From an uncultured Eubacteriales bacterium (GTDB lineage Bacteria > Bacillota > Clostridia > Christensenellales > QAND01): DNA of 10,589 nt. Every line of letters begins with the position of its first letter. The first letter of the stretch is position 1. Both the position numbers and the translations under genes were made by a program. Positions 1-6,018 of the stretch are shown one piece after another. Below the pieces are notes generated by a model. It was given only the letters and a program-made list of their open reading frames with translations, searched no databases and was not told the DNA's origin. The DNA lies in assembly GCA_900546685.1 (NCBI GenBank), contig UREB01000046.1:1-10589 (forward strand), read 5' to 3'.

Positions 1-1
1 G

Positions 2-307
2 GCGTTTTGCGCGTTTTGCTTTGCCATGATGCTGGGCGCCATCTGGGAAATTTACGAGTTTACCATCGATGGGCTCATGCAGCTGAATATGCAAAAATAT
101 GCCCTGGAAAACGGTGTGGCGCTGGTGGGCCGCGCAGCGGTCATCGATACCATGAGCGATCTCATCGTCGATGCCGTAGGCGCGTTTGTCATCGCCGTCA
201 TCGGATACATTTCTACCAAATATAAAAAAGGCTGGCTGGAAGCGCTGCTCATCACGCGCAAGCGCGACCATACAGAAAAAAGCGCTTCTTCCAACGCCGC
301 CTCATAA
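2..307 (+). CDS. C-terminal part of a multi-pass membrane protein (YjdF/DUF2238-like)
   Basis: The frame is open from the window edge and the start lies upstream, so only about 101 C-terminal residues are visible. The fragment opens with a hydrophobic segment leading into WEIYEF. A polar loop and the motif DTMSDLIVDAVGA follow, then a second hydrophobic helix (about AFVIAVIGYIS) and a basic cytoplasmic tail (KYKKGW, RKRD). The WE..EF, then DTM.DL..D..GA layout resembles the YjdF/DUF2238 family of inner-membrane proteins; that assignment is from memory of the family and its function is unknown. The ATG at 26 is internal to the helix and is not a plausible start. The gene ends 25 bases before the DegV gene on the same strand with no terminator between, so the two are probably cotranscribed. 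Confidence 0.6.
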   Translation, partial: AFCAFCFAMMLGAIWEIYEFTIDGLMQLNMQKYALENGVALVGRAAVIDTMSDLIVDAVGAFVIAVIGYISTKYKKGWLEALLITRKRDHTEKSASSNAAS

Positions 308-332
308 TTTTAATTCAGGAGACATCATCAAC

Positions 333-1190
333 ATGCAAAGAAAAGTCATTCTCAGTGCAGACAGCTCCTGCGATTTGGGGCCACAGCTTATCCAGCAGTA
401 CCACGTGCATCTGTTTCCCTTTACCATCCTTTTGGATGGCCAGGCCTATACCGACGGCGAAGGCATCACGCCGGACGACCTATACCGGGCCTGGTGGGAG
501 AAAAAATTACTGCCCAAAACCGCCGCAATCAACGTCGCTCAGTACGATGAGCACTTCCGGCAATGGACAGAGCAGGGCTATGACGTCATCCATATTTCCC
601 TGGGCTCGGCATTGTCCTCCGCGCATCAAAACGCGTTGCTGTCCGCCCGGCAGCTGGGGCATGTGTATGTCATCGATTCGTGTAGCCTGTCTACCGGCTC
701 CGGCCTAATCGCGCTCCAGGTGGCAGACCGCATCCAGCAGGGCATGCCCGCCGAGCGCATTTATCAGGAAGTGATGCAGCTGGTGCCCAAGGTGCAGGCC
801 AGCTTTCTGCTGGATACGCTGGAATTCATGCACGCTGGCGGCCGCTGCTCTTCCATCACCCGCCTGGGCGCCAACGTGCTGCATATCAAGCCCTGTATCC
901 AGGTGCATACCGATGATCACGGCAGCATGGGCGTGGGCAAAATGTACCGTGGCAAGCTCATCCGCTGCCTGAAGCGCTATGTGCAGGATGTGCTCGCAAA
1001 GCCGGAGGGCATCGATACCAGCCGCGTGTTCATCACCCATTCCGGCATAGACCAAGCCATCATCGATCTGGTGCGCCAAACCATTGAGCAGCTGGTGAAT
1101 TTTAAGGAAACCTACATCACCCGCGCCGGCTGCACCATCTCTTCCCACTGCGGCCCCAATACGCTGGGCGTTTTGTTCCTGCAAAAATAA
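333..1190 (+). CDS. DegV family protein (fatty-acid-binding)
   Basis: A 285-residue protein of normal DegV length. DegV proteins bind a long-chain fatty acid between two alpha/beta domains; in Gram-positives the related FakB proteins present the fatty acid to the kinase FakA. Visible family marks are the N-terminal ILSADSSCDL (residues 6-15), PFTILLDG..YTDG (29-42), the VYVIDS strand (111-116), the HAGGR turn (167-171) and the C-terminal SHCGPNTLGVLF (271-282). The usual TSQPS-like loop reads T63-A-A-I-N and the usual S.LSGTYQ reads SALSSAHQ (92-99), so ligand contacts may differ from the standard. The start at 333 is chosen because AGGAGA (317-322) lies about 10 bases ahead; an in-frame extension upstream has no ribosome site and overlaps the preceding gene. 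No FakA gene is in the window. A strong terminator follows at once. Confidence 0.88.
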   Translation: MQRKVILSADSSCDLGPQLIQQYHVHLFPFTILLDGQAYTDGEGITPDDLYRAWWEKKLLPKTAAINVAQYDEHFRQWTEQGYDVIHISLGSALSSAHQNALLSARQLGHVYVIDSCSLSTGSGLIALQVADRIQQGMPAERIYQEVMQLVPKVQASFLLDTLEFMHAGGRCSSITRLGANVLHIKPCIQVHTDDHGSMGVGKMYRGKLIRCLKRYVQDVLAKPEGIDTSRVFITHSGIDQAIIDLVRQTIEQLVNFKETYITRAGCTISSHCGPNTLGVLFLQK

Positions 1191-1197
1191 AAGCCTC

Positions 1198-1226
1198 GCG
1201 GCAGACGTTTGGTCTGCCGCTTTTTT
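1198..1226 (+). terminator. Rho-independent terminator after the DegV gene
   Basis: A perfect 9-bp stem GCGGCAGAC / GTCTGCCGC with a 5-base loop is followed directly by six T. It begins 7 bases after the DegV stop codon. In the opposite direction the stem is followed by GAGGCTTTTATTTTT, so it may also stop transcription from the symporter gene about 90 bases away, though less efficiently. Confidence 0.92.
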
Positions 1227-1308
1227 CATTGGTGCCGTTTATACGATGCTCATGCGGTTCCCCAAACCCTCTGTGCAAACGGCCCAGCCTCTCTTTACGC
1301 CTGTACGC

Positions 1309-2730
1309 TTAGGTTCGTTTGCTTTCCCTTTTGCGTTTTGGCCGTTTGGCTTCTCTTTTTCTTTTGCCTTCAAACTCAAAGCAGAGCCTGGCTGCCTCCC
1401 CATGGAGCGCCAGCAGGCAGATCAAATTGGGAAGAATCATCAGCCCGTTCATGATGTCGGAAACGCCCCATACCGCCTGTAAGGGGGTCGTCGCCCCCAC
1501 AAAGGCAAGCGCGCAGTAGATAAGGCGGTAGACGCGATTGTATCGCTGGCTTTTGCTCAGGTATTCCAGCGATTTTTCCCCATAATATTCCCAGCCCAGG
1601 ATGGTGGAAAAGGCAAACAGCACGATGCTGCCCGTGACCACCCAGCCGCCTACCGGCCCCAGCGCCGCCTCAAAGGCCGCAATGGTCAGCGGCGCCCCCA
1701 TCAGCGGCGCGCCCTGGGCGTCCATTGTGCCCAATACACCGGAACAGGCGATGACCAGCCCCGTGACCGTACACACCACCAGGGTATCAAAAAACGTGCC
1801 CGTCATATTGATATACCCCTGCCTGGCCGGGTGGTCCGTTTGGGCCGCCGCCGCGGCAATGGGCGCAGAGCCCAGCCCCGCCTCGTTGGAAAACACCCCT
1901 CTGGCTACGCCCCATTGGACAGCCTGCCCCATGTGCGCTACGATGGTTCCTCCCACGCCGCCCGCTGCCGACTGTGCGGAAAATGCCATGCGGATGATCT
2001 CCGCAAGGCCGGCCGGCAGGTACGCCACGCGGCTGGCGATGGCCGCCAAGCCCGCCGCAAAGTATCCCACCGCCATCACCGGCACCACCACGCCGCATAC
2101 CCGGCCGATGCTGCGGATGCCGCCCAGAAGCACGCAGCCGCTCAGCACCATGAGGCAAAGCCCCACCAGATACGCCTCCGCGCCCGTCGAAGCATAGAGC
2201 GCCTCTGCAATGGAATTGGCCTGCGTCATGTTGCCGATGCCAAACGCCGCGGCCGCGGCAAACAGTGAAAACAAAAAGGCCAGCGCTTTGCCCAGCTTTT
2301 TCCGCTGAAAGCCATTTTTCATCGCATACATCGGCCCGCCCGCCATCTCTCCGTTTGGCTGTTTTTCACGGTACCGCACCGCCAGCACGCTTTCCGCAAA
2401 TTTGGTGGAAAGGCCAAACAGCGCGCTGATCCACATCCACACCAGCGCCCCCGGCCCGCCCAGCACCATCGCCGTGGCCACGCCCACCAGGTTGCCCGTG
2501 CCGATGGTGGCGGCCAGCGCGGTCATCAGCGACTGAAACGGGGAAATATCCCCGCTGCCCCTCCGCCCCTTTGTCCTTTGAAATACAGCGCGCAGCGCAA
2601 ACCCCAAATTGCGCCAGGGATAGGCCTTTAGCCGGATGGTTAAAAACACGCCCGTGCCTACCAACAGCACGAGCATCCACGGCCCCCACACCCATTGGCT
2701 GATGCGTTTTATCCACTGCAATGCTTCCAT
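1309..2730 (-). CDS. Sodium:alanine/glycine symporter (AGCS family)
   Basis: A 473-residue integral membrane transporter of usual AGCS length that should import alanine, glycine or a related small amino acid with Na+. The AGCS signature is present as GGPGALVWMWISALFG (residues 91-106). Other family blocks are ATIGTGNLVGVATA (74-87), GGPMYAMKNGF (131-141), FSNEAGLGSAPIAAAAAQTDHP (280-301, broken here only by convention) and GTFFDTLVV (311-319). The short N-terminal helix MEALQWIKRISQWVWGP is typical. The frame extends 10 codons further up to a TTG, but GGGAGG at 2735-2740 sits 4 bases before the ATG at 2730, so that ATG is the start. The C-terminus carries a very basic tail (KRKREAKRPKRKRESKRT), presumably cytoplasmic. 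Substrate among the small amino acids cannot be told. It is transcribed divergently from the PHP gene. Confidence 0.95.
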   Translation of the reverse strand: MEALQWIKRISQWVWGPWMLVLLVGTGVFLTIRLKAYPWRNLGFALRAVFQRTKGRRGSGDISPFQSLMTALAATIGTGNLVGVATAMVLGGPGALVWMWISALFGLSTKFAESVLAVRYREKQPNGEMAGGPMYAMKNGFQRKKLGKALAFLFSLFAAAAAFGIGNMTQANSIAEALYASTGAEAYLVGLCLMVLSGCVLLGGIRSIGRVCGVVVPVMAVGYFAAGLAAIASRVAYLPAGLAEIIRMAFSAQSAAGGVGGTIVAHMGQAVQWGVARGVFSNEAGLGSAPIAAAAAQTDHPARQGYINMTGTFFDTLVVCTVTGLVIACSGVLGTMDAQGAPLMGAPLTIAAFEAALGPVGGWVVTGSIVLFAFSTILGWEYYGEKSLEYLSKSQRYNRVYRLIYCALAFVGATTPLQAVWGVSDIMNGLMILPNLICLLALHGEAARLCFEFEGKRKREAKRPKRKRESKRT

Positions 2731-2825
2731 CTTTCCTCCCGATGCTTGTTTTTTTGTCAAAATTATTTCATAATAGAGTCATCTCTGATATAAAATTGTA
2801 TTCCGTTGCCGTTGATAGAATTTCA

Positions 2826-2844
2826 AATAGGAGCGTCTCCTATT
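2826..2844. promoter_or_regulatory. Perfect 19-bp palindrome, candidate operator
   Basis: AATAGGAG and CTCCTATT form perfect 8-bp arms around a CGT centre, in the 154-bp gap between the divergent symporter and PHP genes. It lies about 40 bases before the PHP start and 95 before the symporter start. There is no T-run, so a terminator is unlikely. The size and symmetry fit a dimeric repressor site, but no candidate regulator is encoded next to it and I cannot name one. I could not place convincing -35/-10 pairs in this gap; TATAAA at 2789-2794 and TTGTCA at 2754-2759 are isolated matches. Confidence 0.4.
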
Positions 2845-2884
2845 GTACGTTTTCAGAAGTTTTTGAGTTTTGGAGGGTTTCTCT

Positions 2885-3724
2885 ATGTACGACTATCATA
2901 TCCACTCCTACCACAGCGCAGACGGCCAGCAGTCCCTGCGCGAAATCGCCCTGGGCGCAATCCATAACGGCCTGGACGAGATCTGCGTAACGGCACATTA
3001 TGATTACGATTTTCCATTGGCTCCGCATCTAAATTTCCTTTGCGATTTGATCGACTATGTAGAGGATGTGGAGCGGTACGCCGCCCGGTTTGCCGACCAG
3101 CTCATCATCAAAACCGGTGTAGAGATCGGCATGCAGGCGGGCCGCGACGATGTCTTTGCCGCCACGCGGCAGGCCATGGCCGGCTTGCGGTTCGATTATA
3201 TTTTGGGCTCCATCCATTGGATGGGGTTTGCCGACGGCAACCCGCGGCGCCTCATAGAGCCGGATGTCAACCCGGTTTTCGGCTACGGCGCCACGCCGGA
3301 TGAGGTCATGCAGAAATACGCTTTGCAGCTGTTGTCCTGCGCTAAGGATTTCCCCGAGCTGGATTGTATCGGCCACCTTACCTATTATGCCCGCCAAAAC
3401 CCCTATCCAGACCGGCAGCTCCGCTACCGCAACGCGCCCGATGAGCTGGATGCGCTGTTTATGTACCTGATCTCTCACGGCAAAGGGCTGGAAATCAACA
3501 CCTCCTCCAAAACGCCATACGGCTTTTTTATGCCGGATGAGGATATCATGTGCCGTTACCATGAATTGGGCGGCGAGATCGTGACCATCGGTTCGGATGC
3601 CCATACGCCGGACCGCATCGGCGAGCACTACGCGGCCGCCTGCCAAATGCTGCGCCGCGCCGGCATGCGCTATGTATGCACCTATGAAAACCACAACCCA
3701 ATATTCCATCGCATCGGAGGATAA
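2885..3724 (+). CDS. PHP-domain phosphatase, histidinol-phosphatase-like (HisK/HisJ type)
   Basis: A 279-residue PHP-superfamily metallo-phosphoesterase. The metal-binding pattern is complete: H5-x-H7 in DYHIHSYHSADG, H38 in VTAHYDYDF, E80 in KTGVEIG, H111 in ILGSIHWMG, H164 in DCIGHLTYY, and D238-A-H240 in IGSDAH. Together with length this matches the HisJ-type histidinol-phosphatase family, whose members remove phosphate from L-histidinol phosphate in histidine synthesis. No other his gene is visible, and members outside his operons may act on other phosphate esters, so the substrate is inferred. The start is the ATG at 2885, with GGAGGG at 2872-2877 spaced 7 bases ahead; a TTG at 2870 overlaps that site and is rejected. 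The next gene follows after 5 bases, indicating translational coupling with a second phosphatase. Confidence 0.88.
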   Translation: MYDYHIHSYHSADGQQSLREIALGAIHNGLDEICVTAHYDYDFPLAPHLNFLCDLIDYVEDVERYAARFADQLIIKTGVEIGMQAGRDDVFAATRQAMAGLRFDYILGSIHWMGFADGNPRRLIEPDVNPVFGYGATPDEVMQKYALQLLSCAKDFPELDCIGHLTYYARQNPYPDRQLRYRNAPDELDALFMYLISHGKGLEINTSSKTPYGFFMPDEDIMCRYHELGGEIVTIGSDAHTPDRIGEHYAAACQMLRRAGMRYVCTYENHNPIFHRIGG

Positions 3725-3729
3725 GGCCC

Positions 3730-4503
3730 TTGCAGCCGCATAAAAAATATTTTTTCTTTGATTTCGACGGCACGCTGACCATCGGCCATACCGCCTGTGT
3801 GCCGCCCGATACCCGCCAAGCCCTGCACGATCTGCAAAAAAACGGCCATTTTGTCGCCATTGCCACCGGCCGTCTCCAGGCCGAGGCCATCGGCTTTTGC
3901 CCGGAATTGGGCATTTCCCACCTCGTATCCGACGGTGGATACAGCCTGACCATCGACGGGCGCTTGGAACAAATGCGCTCTCTGGACGCTTCCCTGTGCC
4001 ACCGCGTGCTCTCAGAGCTCAGCGAAAAGGGCATTCCCTGGGGCTTTACCTGTGAAAACAAAATGGTGCGTTATACCAATTCCACTGCCTTTTTATTGAA
4101 GGTAAACGATTATTATATGCATTCCGTGCTTGACCCTGCGCTGGATTTTCGCCGCGTTTCCACCTTTTATAAGCTGTATATCGCCTGTACTGAAGAGGAG
4201 GAAGCCGGCATCGAGGCGCTATCCTATGCGCCTTGGGTGCGGTACAGCCCCACCTGCATTTTCATAGAGCCTTTGGAAAAGCAGGAGGGCATCCGCCATG
4301 TGATGCAGCGCTTAGCTGCGCCGGTGGAGGATGTGGTGGTGTTTGGCGACGGCACCAACGACATCCCCATGTTTACCCAGCCCTGGACCTCCATCGCCAT
4401 GGGCAACGCGCACGAATCGCTCAAGCGCTGCGCCGATTATGTCACCGCTCCCTCGTATGAAAACGGCATTGCCAAGGCCTGCCGCCATTTCGGCTGGCTC
4501 TAA
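3730..4503 (+). CDS. HAD-superfamily phosphatase, Cof type (subclass IIB)
   Basis: A 257-residue soluble phosphatase. Motif I is FFFDFDGTLT (residues 8-17, nucleophile D11 and acid D13), motif II is AIATGR (44-49, T46), the motif III lysine is probably K184, and motif IV is VFGDGTNDIPMF (204-215, D207 and D211). The large cap between motifs II and III is typical of subclass IIB, whose members dephosphorylate sugar phosphates, nucleotides or cofactor intermediates; the substrate here is unknown. The start is a TTG: no ATG or GTG exists in frame between the preceding stop and motif I, and GGAGG at 3716-3720 lies 9 bases ahead, inside the end of the PHP gene. The two phosphatases form one unit. 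The stop overlaps the stop of the convergent small gene by two bases. Confidence 0.9.
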   Translation: MQPHKKYFFFDFDGTLTIGHTACVPPDTRQALHDLQKNGHFVAIATGRLQAEAIGFCPELGISHLVSDGGYSLTIDGRLEQMRSLDASLCHRVLSELSEKGIPWGFTCENKMVRYTNSTAFLLKVNDYYMHSVLDPALDFRRVSTFYKLYIACTEEEEAGIEALSYAPWVRYSPTCIFIEPLEKQEGIRHVMQRLAAPVEDVVVFGDGTNDIPMFTQPWTSIAMGNAHESLKRCADYVTAPSYENGIAKACRHFGWL

Positions 4504-4820
4504 GGCAAAAAGCCGCCAAAAGGCGGCTCAAACCCCTCTATCCGCAACAAAAACGGCGGCCGGATGCTTGTTCCTGCCGCCGTTTTCCTTTCCCTTTTCC
4601 CGTTTTCTTCCTTTAGCCTTTGCTTTGCCTGCTCTACGGTTTCGCCTTCCTTGGTCAAATACTGGTCCACAAATTTGTCCTCTATTTTGGTATATGTGCC
4701 TACTACCGTATCTTCCACCTTTTGATACGCGCCCACTACGGTATCCTCTACCTTTTGATACGCACCCGCTACCTTTTCTGCTATCTTTTCATTCGCCTTT
4801 ACAAGCTTCGATTTGGCCAT
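4500..4820 (-). CDS. Small repeat protein, unknown function, with terminators inside its 3' end
   Basis: A 106-residue protein beginning MAKSKLVKANEKIAEKV. Residues 19-51 are three tandem 11-residue repeats of the type GAYQKVEDTVV, followed by D52-Q-Y-L and a charged helix (TVEQAKQRLKEENGKRERK). The pattern suggests one long amphipathic helix. I recall similar small proteins in Clostridia annotated only as hypothetical. The ATG at 4820 has AAAGGAGA (4829-4836) 8 bases ahead, and it overlaps the end of the upstream gene by 32 bases. The tail from residue 79 on (TAAGTSIRPPFLL, then GFEPPFGGFLP) is unlike the rest. It is encoded by two terminator-like hairpins, and the stop lies past the second T-run. 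The translated length in the cell may therefore be shorter than 106. No other frame offers a stop before the first hairpin. Confidence 0.8.
   Translation of the reverse strand: MAKSKLVKANEKIAEKVAGAYQKVEDTVVGAYQKVEDTVVGTYTKIEDKFVDQYLTKEGETVEQAKQRLKEENGKRERKTAAGTSIRPPFLLRIEGFEPPFGGFLP
4507..4528 (-). terminator. Terminator hairpin inside the 3' end of the small repeat gene
   Basis: Read on the minus strand: AGCCGCC, loop TTTT, GGCGGCT, then TTTT, a perfect 7-bp GC-rich stem with a T-run. It encodes residues 98-104 of the small repeat protein, and the T-run ends about 5 bases before that gene's TAG stop. In the plus direction the same stem is not followed by T, so it should not end the HAD transcript. 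Confidence 0.75.
4550..4586. terminator. Bidirectional terminator between the convergent HAD and repeat-protein genes
   Basis: A perfect 11-bp stem AAAACGGCGGC / GCCGCCGTTTT with a 15-base loop. On the plus strand it is followed by CCTTTCCCTTTTCC and lies 47 bases after the HAD stop, so it is the likely HAD terminator. On the minus strand the T-run is TTTTTGTTG. In that direction the stem falls within codons 79-91 of the small repeat gene, upstream of its stop codon. Confidence 0.75.
4668..4766. repeat. Three tandem 33-bp coding repeats
   Basis: Units at 4668-4700, 4701-4733 and 4734-4766. The last two are nearly identical and share the core CCTTTTGATACGC; the first is diverged. They encode the 11-residue repeats (GAYQKVEDTVV type) of the small minus-strand protein. 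The close DNA match of two units suggests recent duplication or ongoing gain and loss of units. Confidence 0.8.
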
Positions 4821-5487
4821 CCCAATCGTCTCCTTTCCTTTTGCTGTATCTCATCATCCAAACGCCAAGCACCAAGGCAAACAGGCACACGCCCGCGCCG
4901 GTGATGAAGTTCATCGTATACGCGTCAACGCCTGTGCCGTCGCTAAACGATACAAGCATGGAGCGCTGCATTGTCAGCACGGATACGGCCACCTCCATCA
5001 TCCGAATTGTTTGTATGATAGTGCTCAGCGGCGTCCTTTTCTTTCGGGCTCTTACGGCGTTTACGATGACCCAAGAAATTTTGGCAAACGTATAGGCCGC
5101 AATGGTAATCATGAGAATTTCATCGTATGCCATGGCTACATCTTCCAGAAGGCTGATGTAGACGATGCCAATCAAAACAACGCTCAATACACAAAACAAA
5201 ACGCCCGTCAGCCACATAAGGGCGCGCTCCTTTTCAACGCCGCCCTTCCGCAAGCCCAACACAGCAGCGCTGCGCATTGCGCTGAGCAATATGTAATACA
5301 CGCACGACGCGAGAAACCAAATGGAATGGCGCGCTAGGCCGAGCACGCCATGGTAAAGCGCATACGCTAGGTTTAGGCCCGCTGCCCAGCCCACCGGTAC
5401 GATGGTGCGGTATCTTTCATTGCTTACGATCCGGCTGCCCCATTCCGTCTTTTGGATTTTGTGTAAGATCGTTTTTTGAATTCTCAT
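4789..5487 (-). CDS. Multi-pass membrane protein of unknown function
   Basis: A 232-residue protein with hydrophobic segments at about residues 28-50, 54-76, 89-112, 120-144 and 193-212, and a possible further one at 158-178. The first two carry the recognisable string YALYHGVLGLARHSIWFL, and another block, MQRSML (173-178), precedes the last helix. I recall similar uncharacterised proteins in Bacillota sharing a YALYNGVLG-like block, but no function is known to me. The only reasonable start is the ATG at 5487, because a TGA lies four codons before it. Its ribosome site is weak (no clear AGGAGG), so translation probably depends on coupling to the upstream gene, which ends 16 bases before. Its 3' end overlaps the next gene by 32 bases. 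Confidence 0.8.
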   Translation of the reverse strand: MRIQKTILHKIQKTEWGSRIVSNERYRTIVPVGWAAGLNLAYALYHGVLGLARHSIWFLASCVYYILLSAMRSAAVLGLRKGGVEKERALMWLTGVLFCVLSVVLIGIVYISLLEDVAMAYDEILMITIAAYTFAKISWVIVNAVRARKKRTPLSTIIQTIRMMEVAVSVLTMQRSMLVSFSDGTGVDAYTMNFITGAGVCLFALVLGVWMMRYSKRKGDDWDGQIEACKGE

Positions 5488-5503
5488 GCTCTGTTTTCAT
5501 TCA

Positions 5504-5887
5504 TCAGCAGGGCTGCCCGCCCTTGACGCCTTTTAGCAAGGGAATCAGGCATACAAGCAACACGATCCCCACTACGCCTATGAGCATCCCCGGCAGCATC
5601 CTTTGCCATACCATGCAAAAGCACATGCCCACACCCAGCAGCATTGCGCCGGCAACACCCAAAAGAACGGCCCGTACATGCCTGCCGGACAGATGGCAGG
5701 GCGCCTTGTGTTCCATTTTTCTCCAGATCAGCATGGTGGCAATCCCCAGCATAACGCCTGTACAGCCCAGCACAACGCCCGGCGTAAAGGCATTCCATTC
5801 GGCAATCAGCGCCATGCACATGCCGATGGCAAACAGCACGCCGCTAAGCGTTCCCAATAGCAACGCAGTAAAACTGCTTTTTTTCAT
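5504..5887 (-). CDS. Small four-helix membrane protein with internal duplication, unknown function
   Basis: A 127-residue protein with four hydrophobic helices in two matching halves. Half one (about residues 6-58) and half two (about 71-120) share the pattern LLG...G.L..(I/V)GMC, then W, then PG...G..G..L; compare GMCMA with GMCFC and PGVVLG with PGMLIG. A short basic linker (WRKMEHKAPCHLSGRHVR) joins them. It resembles hypothetical proteins I recall beside TetR regulators in Clostridia; function is unknown. GGAGG at 5896-5900 lies 8 bases before the ATG at 5887 and 5 before an ATG at 5890, so the protein may begin M or MM. It is the first gene of a three-gene minus-strand operon and is divergent from the TetR gene, with a candidate operator at its transcription start. 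Confidence 0.82.
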   Translation of the reverse strand: MKKSSFTALLLGTLSGVLFAIGMCMALIAEWNAFTPGVVLGCTGVMLGIATMLIWRKMEHKAPCHLSGRHVRAVLLGVAGAMLLGVGMCFCMVWQRMLPGMLIGVVGIVLLVCLIPLLKGVKGGQPC

Positions 5888-5910
5888 CATAAACACCTCC
5901 AAATCTCATC

Positions 5911-5938
5911 CATTAAAACAACGCTTGTAGTTTTAATG
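5911..5938. promoter_or_regulatory. 28-bp near-palindrome, candidate TetR operator
   Basis: Arms CATTAAAACAAC and GTAGTTTTAATG pair at 11 of 12 positions around a GCTT centre. The element sits immediately at and after the predicted start of the minus-strand operon transcript and covers the predicted -35 of the TetR gene. Its size and position fit a dimeric TetR-family repressor site that would control both directions. A perfect 12-bp palindrome ATGCAATTGCAT (5936-5947) abuts it and could be a second half of the control site or chance. Confidence 0.6.
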
Positions 5939-5954
5939 CAATTGCATCATAATA
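5926..5954 (+). promoter_or_regulatory. Possible promoter of the TetR gene
   Basis: TTGTAG (5926-5931), a 17-base spacer and CATAAT (5949-5954). The -35 is weak (3 of 6) and lies inside the near-palindrome, which would give autoregulation. It overlaps the opposing promoter back to back. Confidence 0.4.
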
Positions 5955-5974
5955 TTTTGTAGGCTTCGTTTCAA
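5946..5974 (-). promoter_or_regulatory. Promoter of the three-gene membrane operon
   Basis: Read on the minus strand: TTGAAA (5974-5969), a 17-base spacer, and TATGAT (5951-5946). Transcription would start near 5939, just at the edge of the 28-bp near-palindrome, the standard place for a repressor to block initiation. Confidence 0.6.
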
Positions 5975-6018
5975 TCATCAATCTTTCAATATCTGTTGGA
6001 ATAATGGAGGGACCCCCT

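Noticed and set aside
705..1229. A 174-codon minus-strand open frame opposite the DegV gene
   Set aside because: It is a shadow of the DegV coding sequence and crosses that gene's terminator.
1601..2197. A 198-codon plus-strand open frame opposite the symporter gene
   Set aside because: It is antisense to conserved AGCS signature blocks, has a Pro/Ala/Thr-rich composition and no recognised domain.
2731..2760. Ten-residue N-terminal extension of the symporter from a TTG at 2760
   Set aside because: The extension contains the GGGAGG ribosome site of the ATG at 2730, and the normal AGCS N-terminus starts at MEALQW.
2870..2884. Upstream TTG start for the PHP gene
   Set aside because: The TTG overlaps the GGAGGG ribosome site that serves the ATG at 2885, and the family's N-terminus begins right at that ATG.
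2745..2884. T-box or histidine-responsive leader before the histidinol-phosphatase-like gene
   Set aside because: I found no T-box sequence, specifier stem or terminator/antiterminator pair in this gap.
3029..3709. A 226-codon minus-strand open frame opposite the PHP gene
   Set aside because: It is antisense to a protein with a complete set of metal-binding motifs and has no plausible domain of its own.
5484..5819. Minus-strand open frame overlapping the four-helix membrane gene in another frame
   Set aside because: It has a Gly/Arg/Cys-rich composition, no ribosome site and no membrane pattern; the alternative frame has a clear start, ribosome site and duplicated helices.
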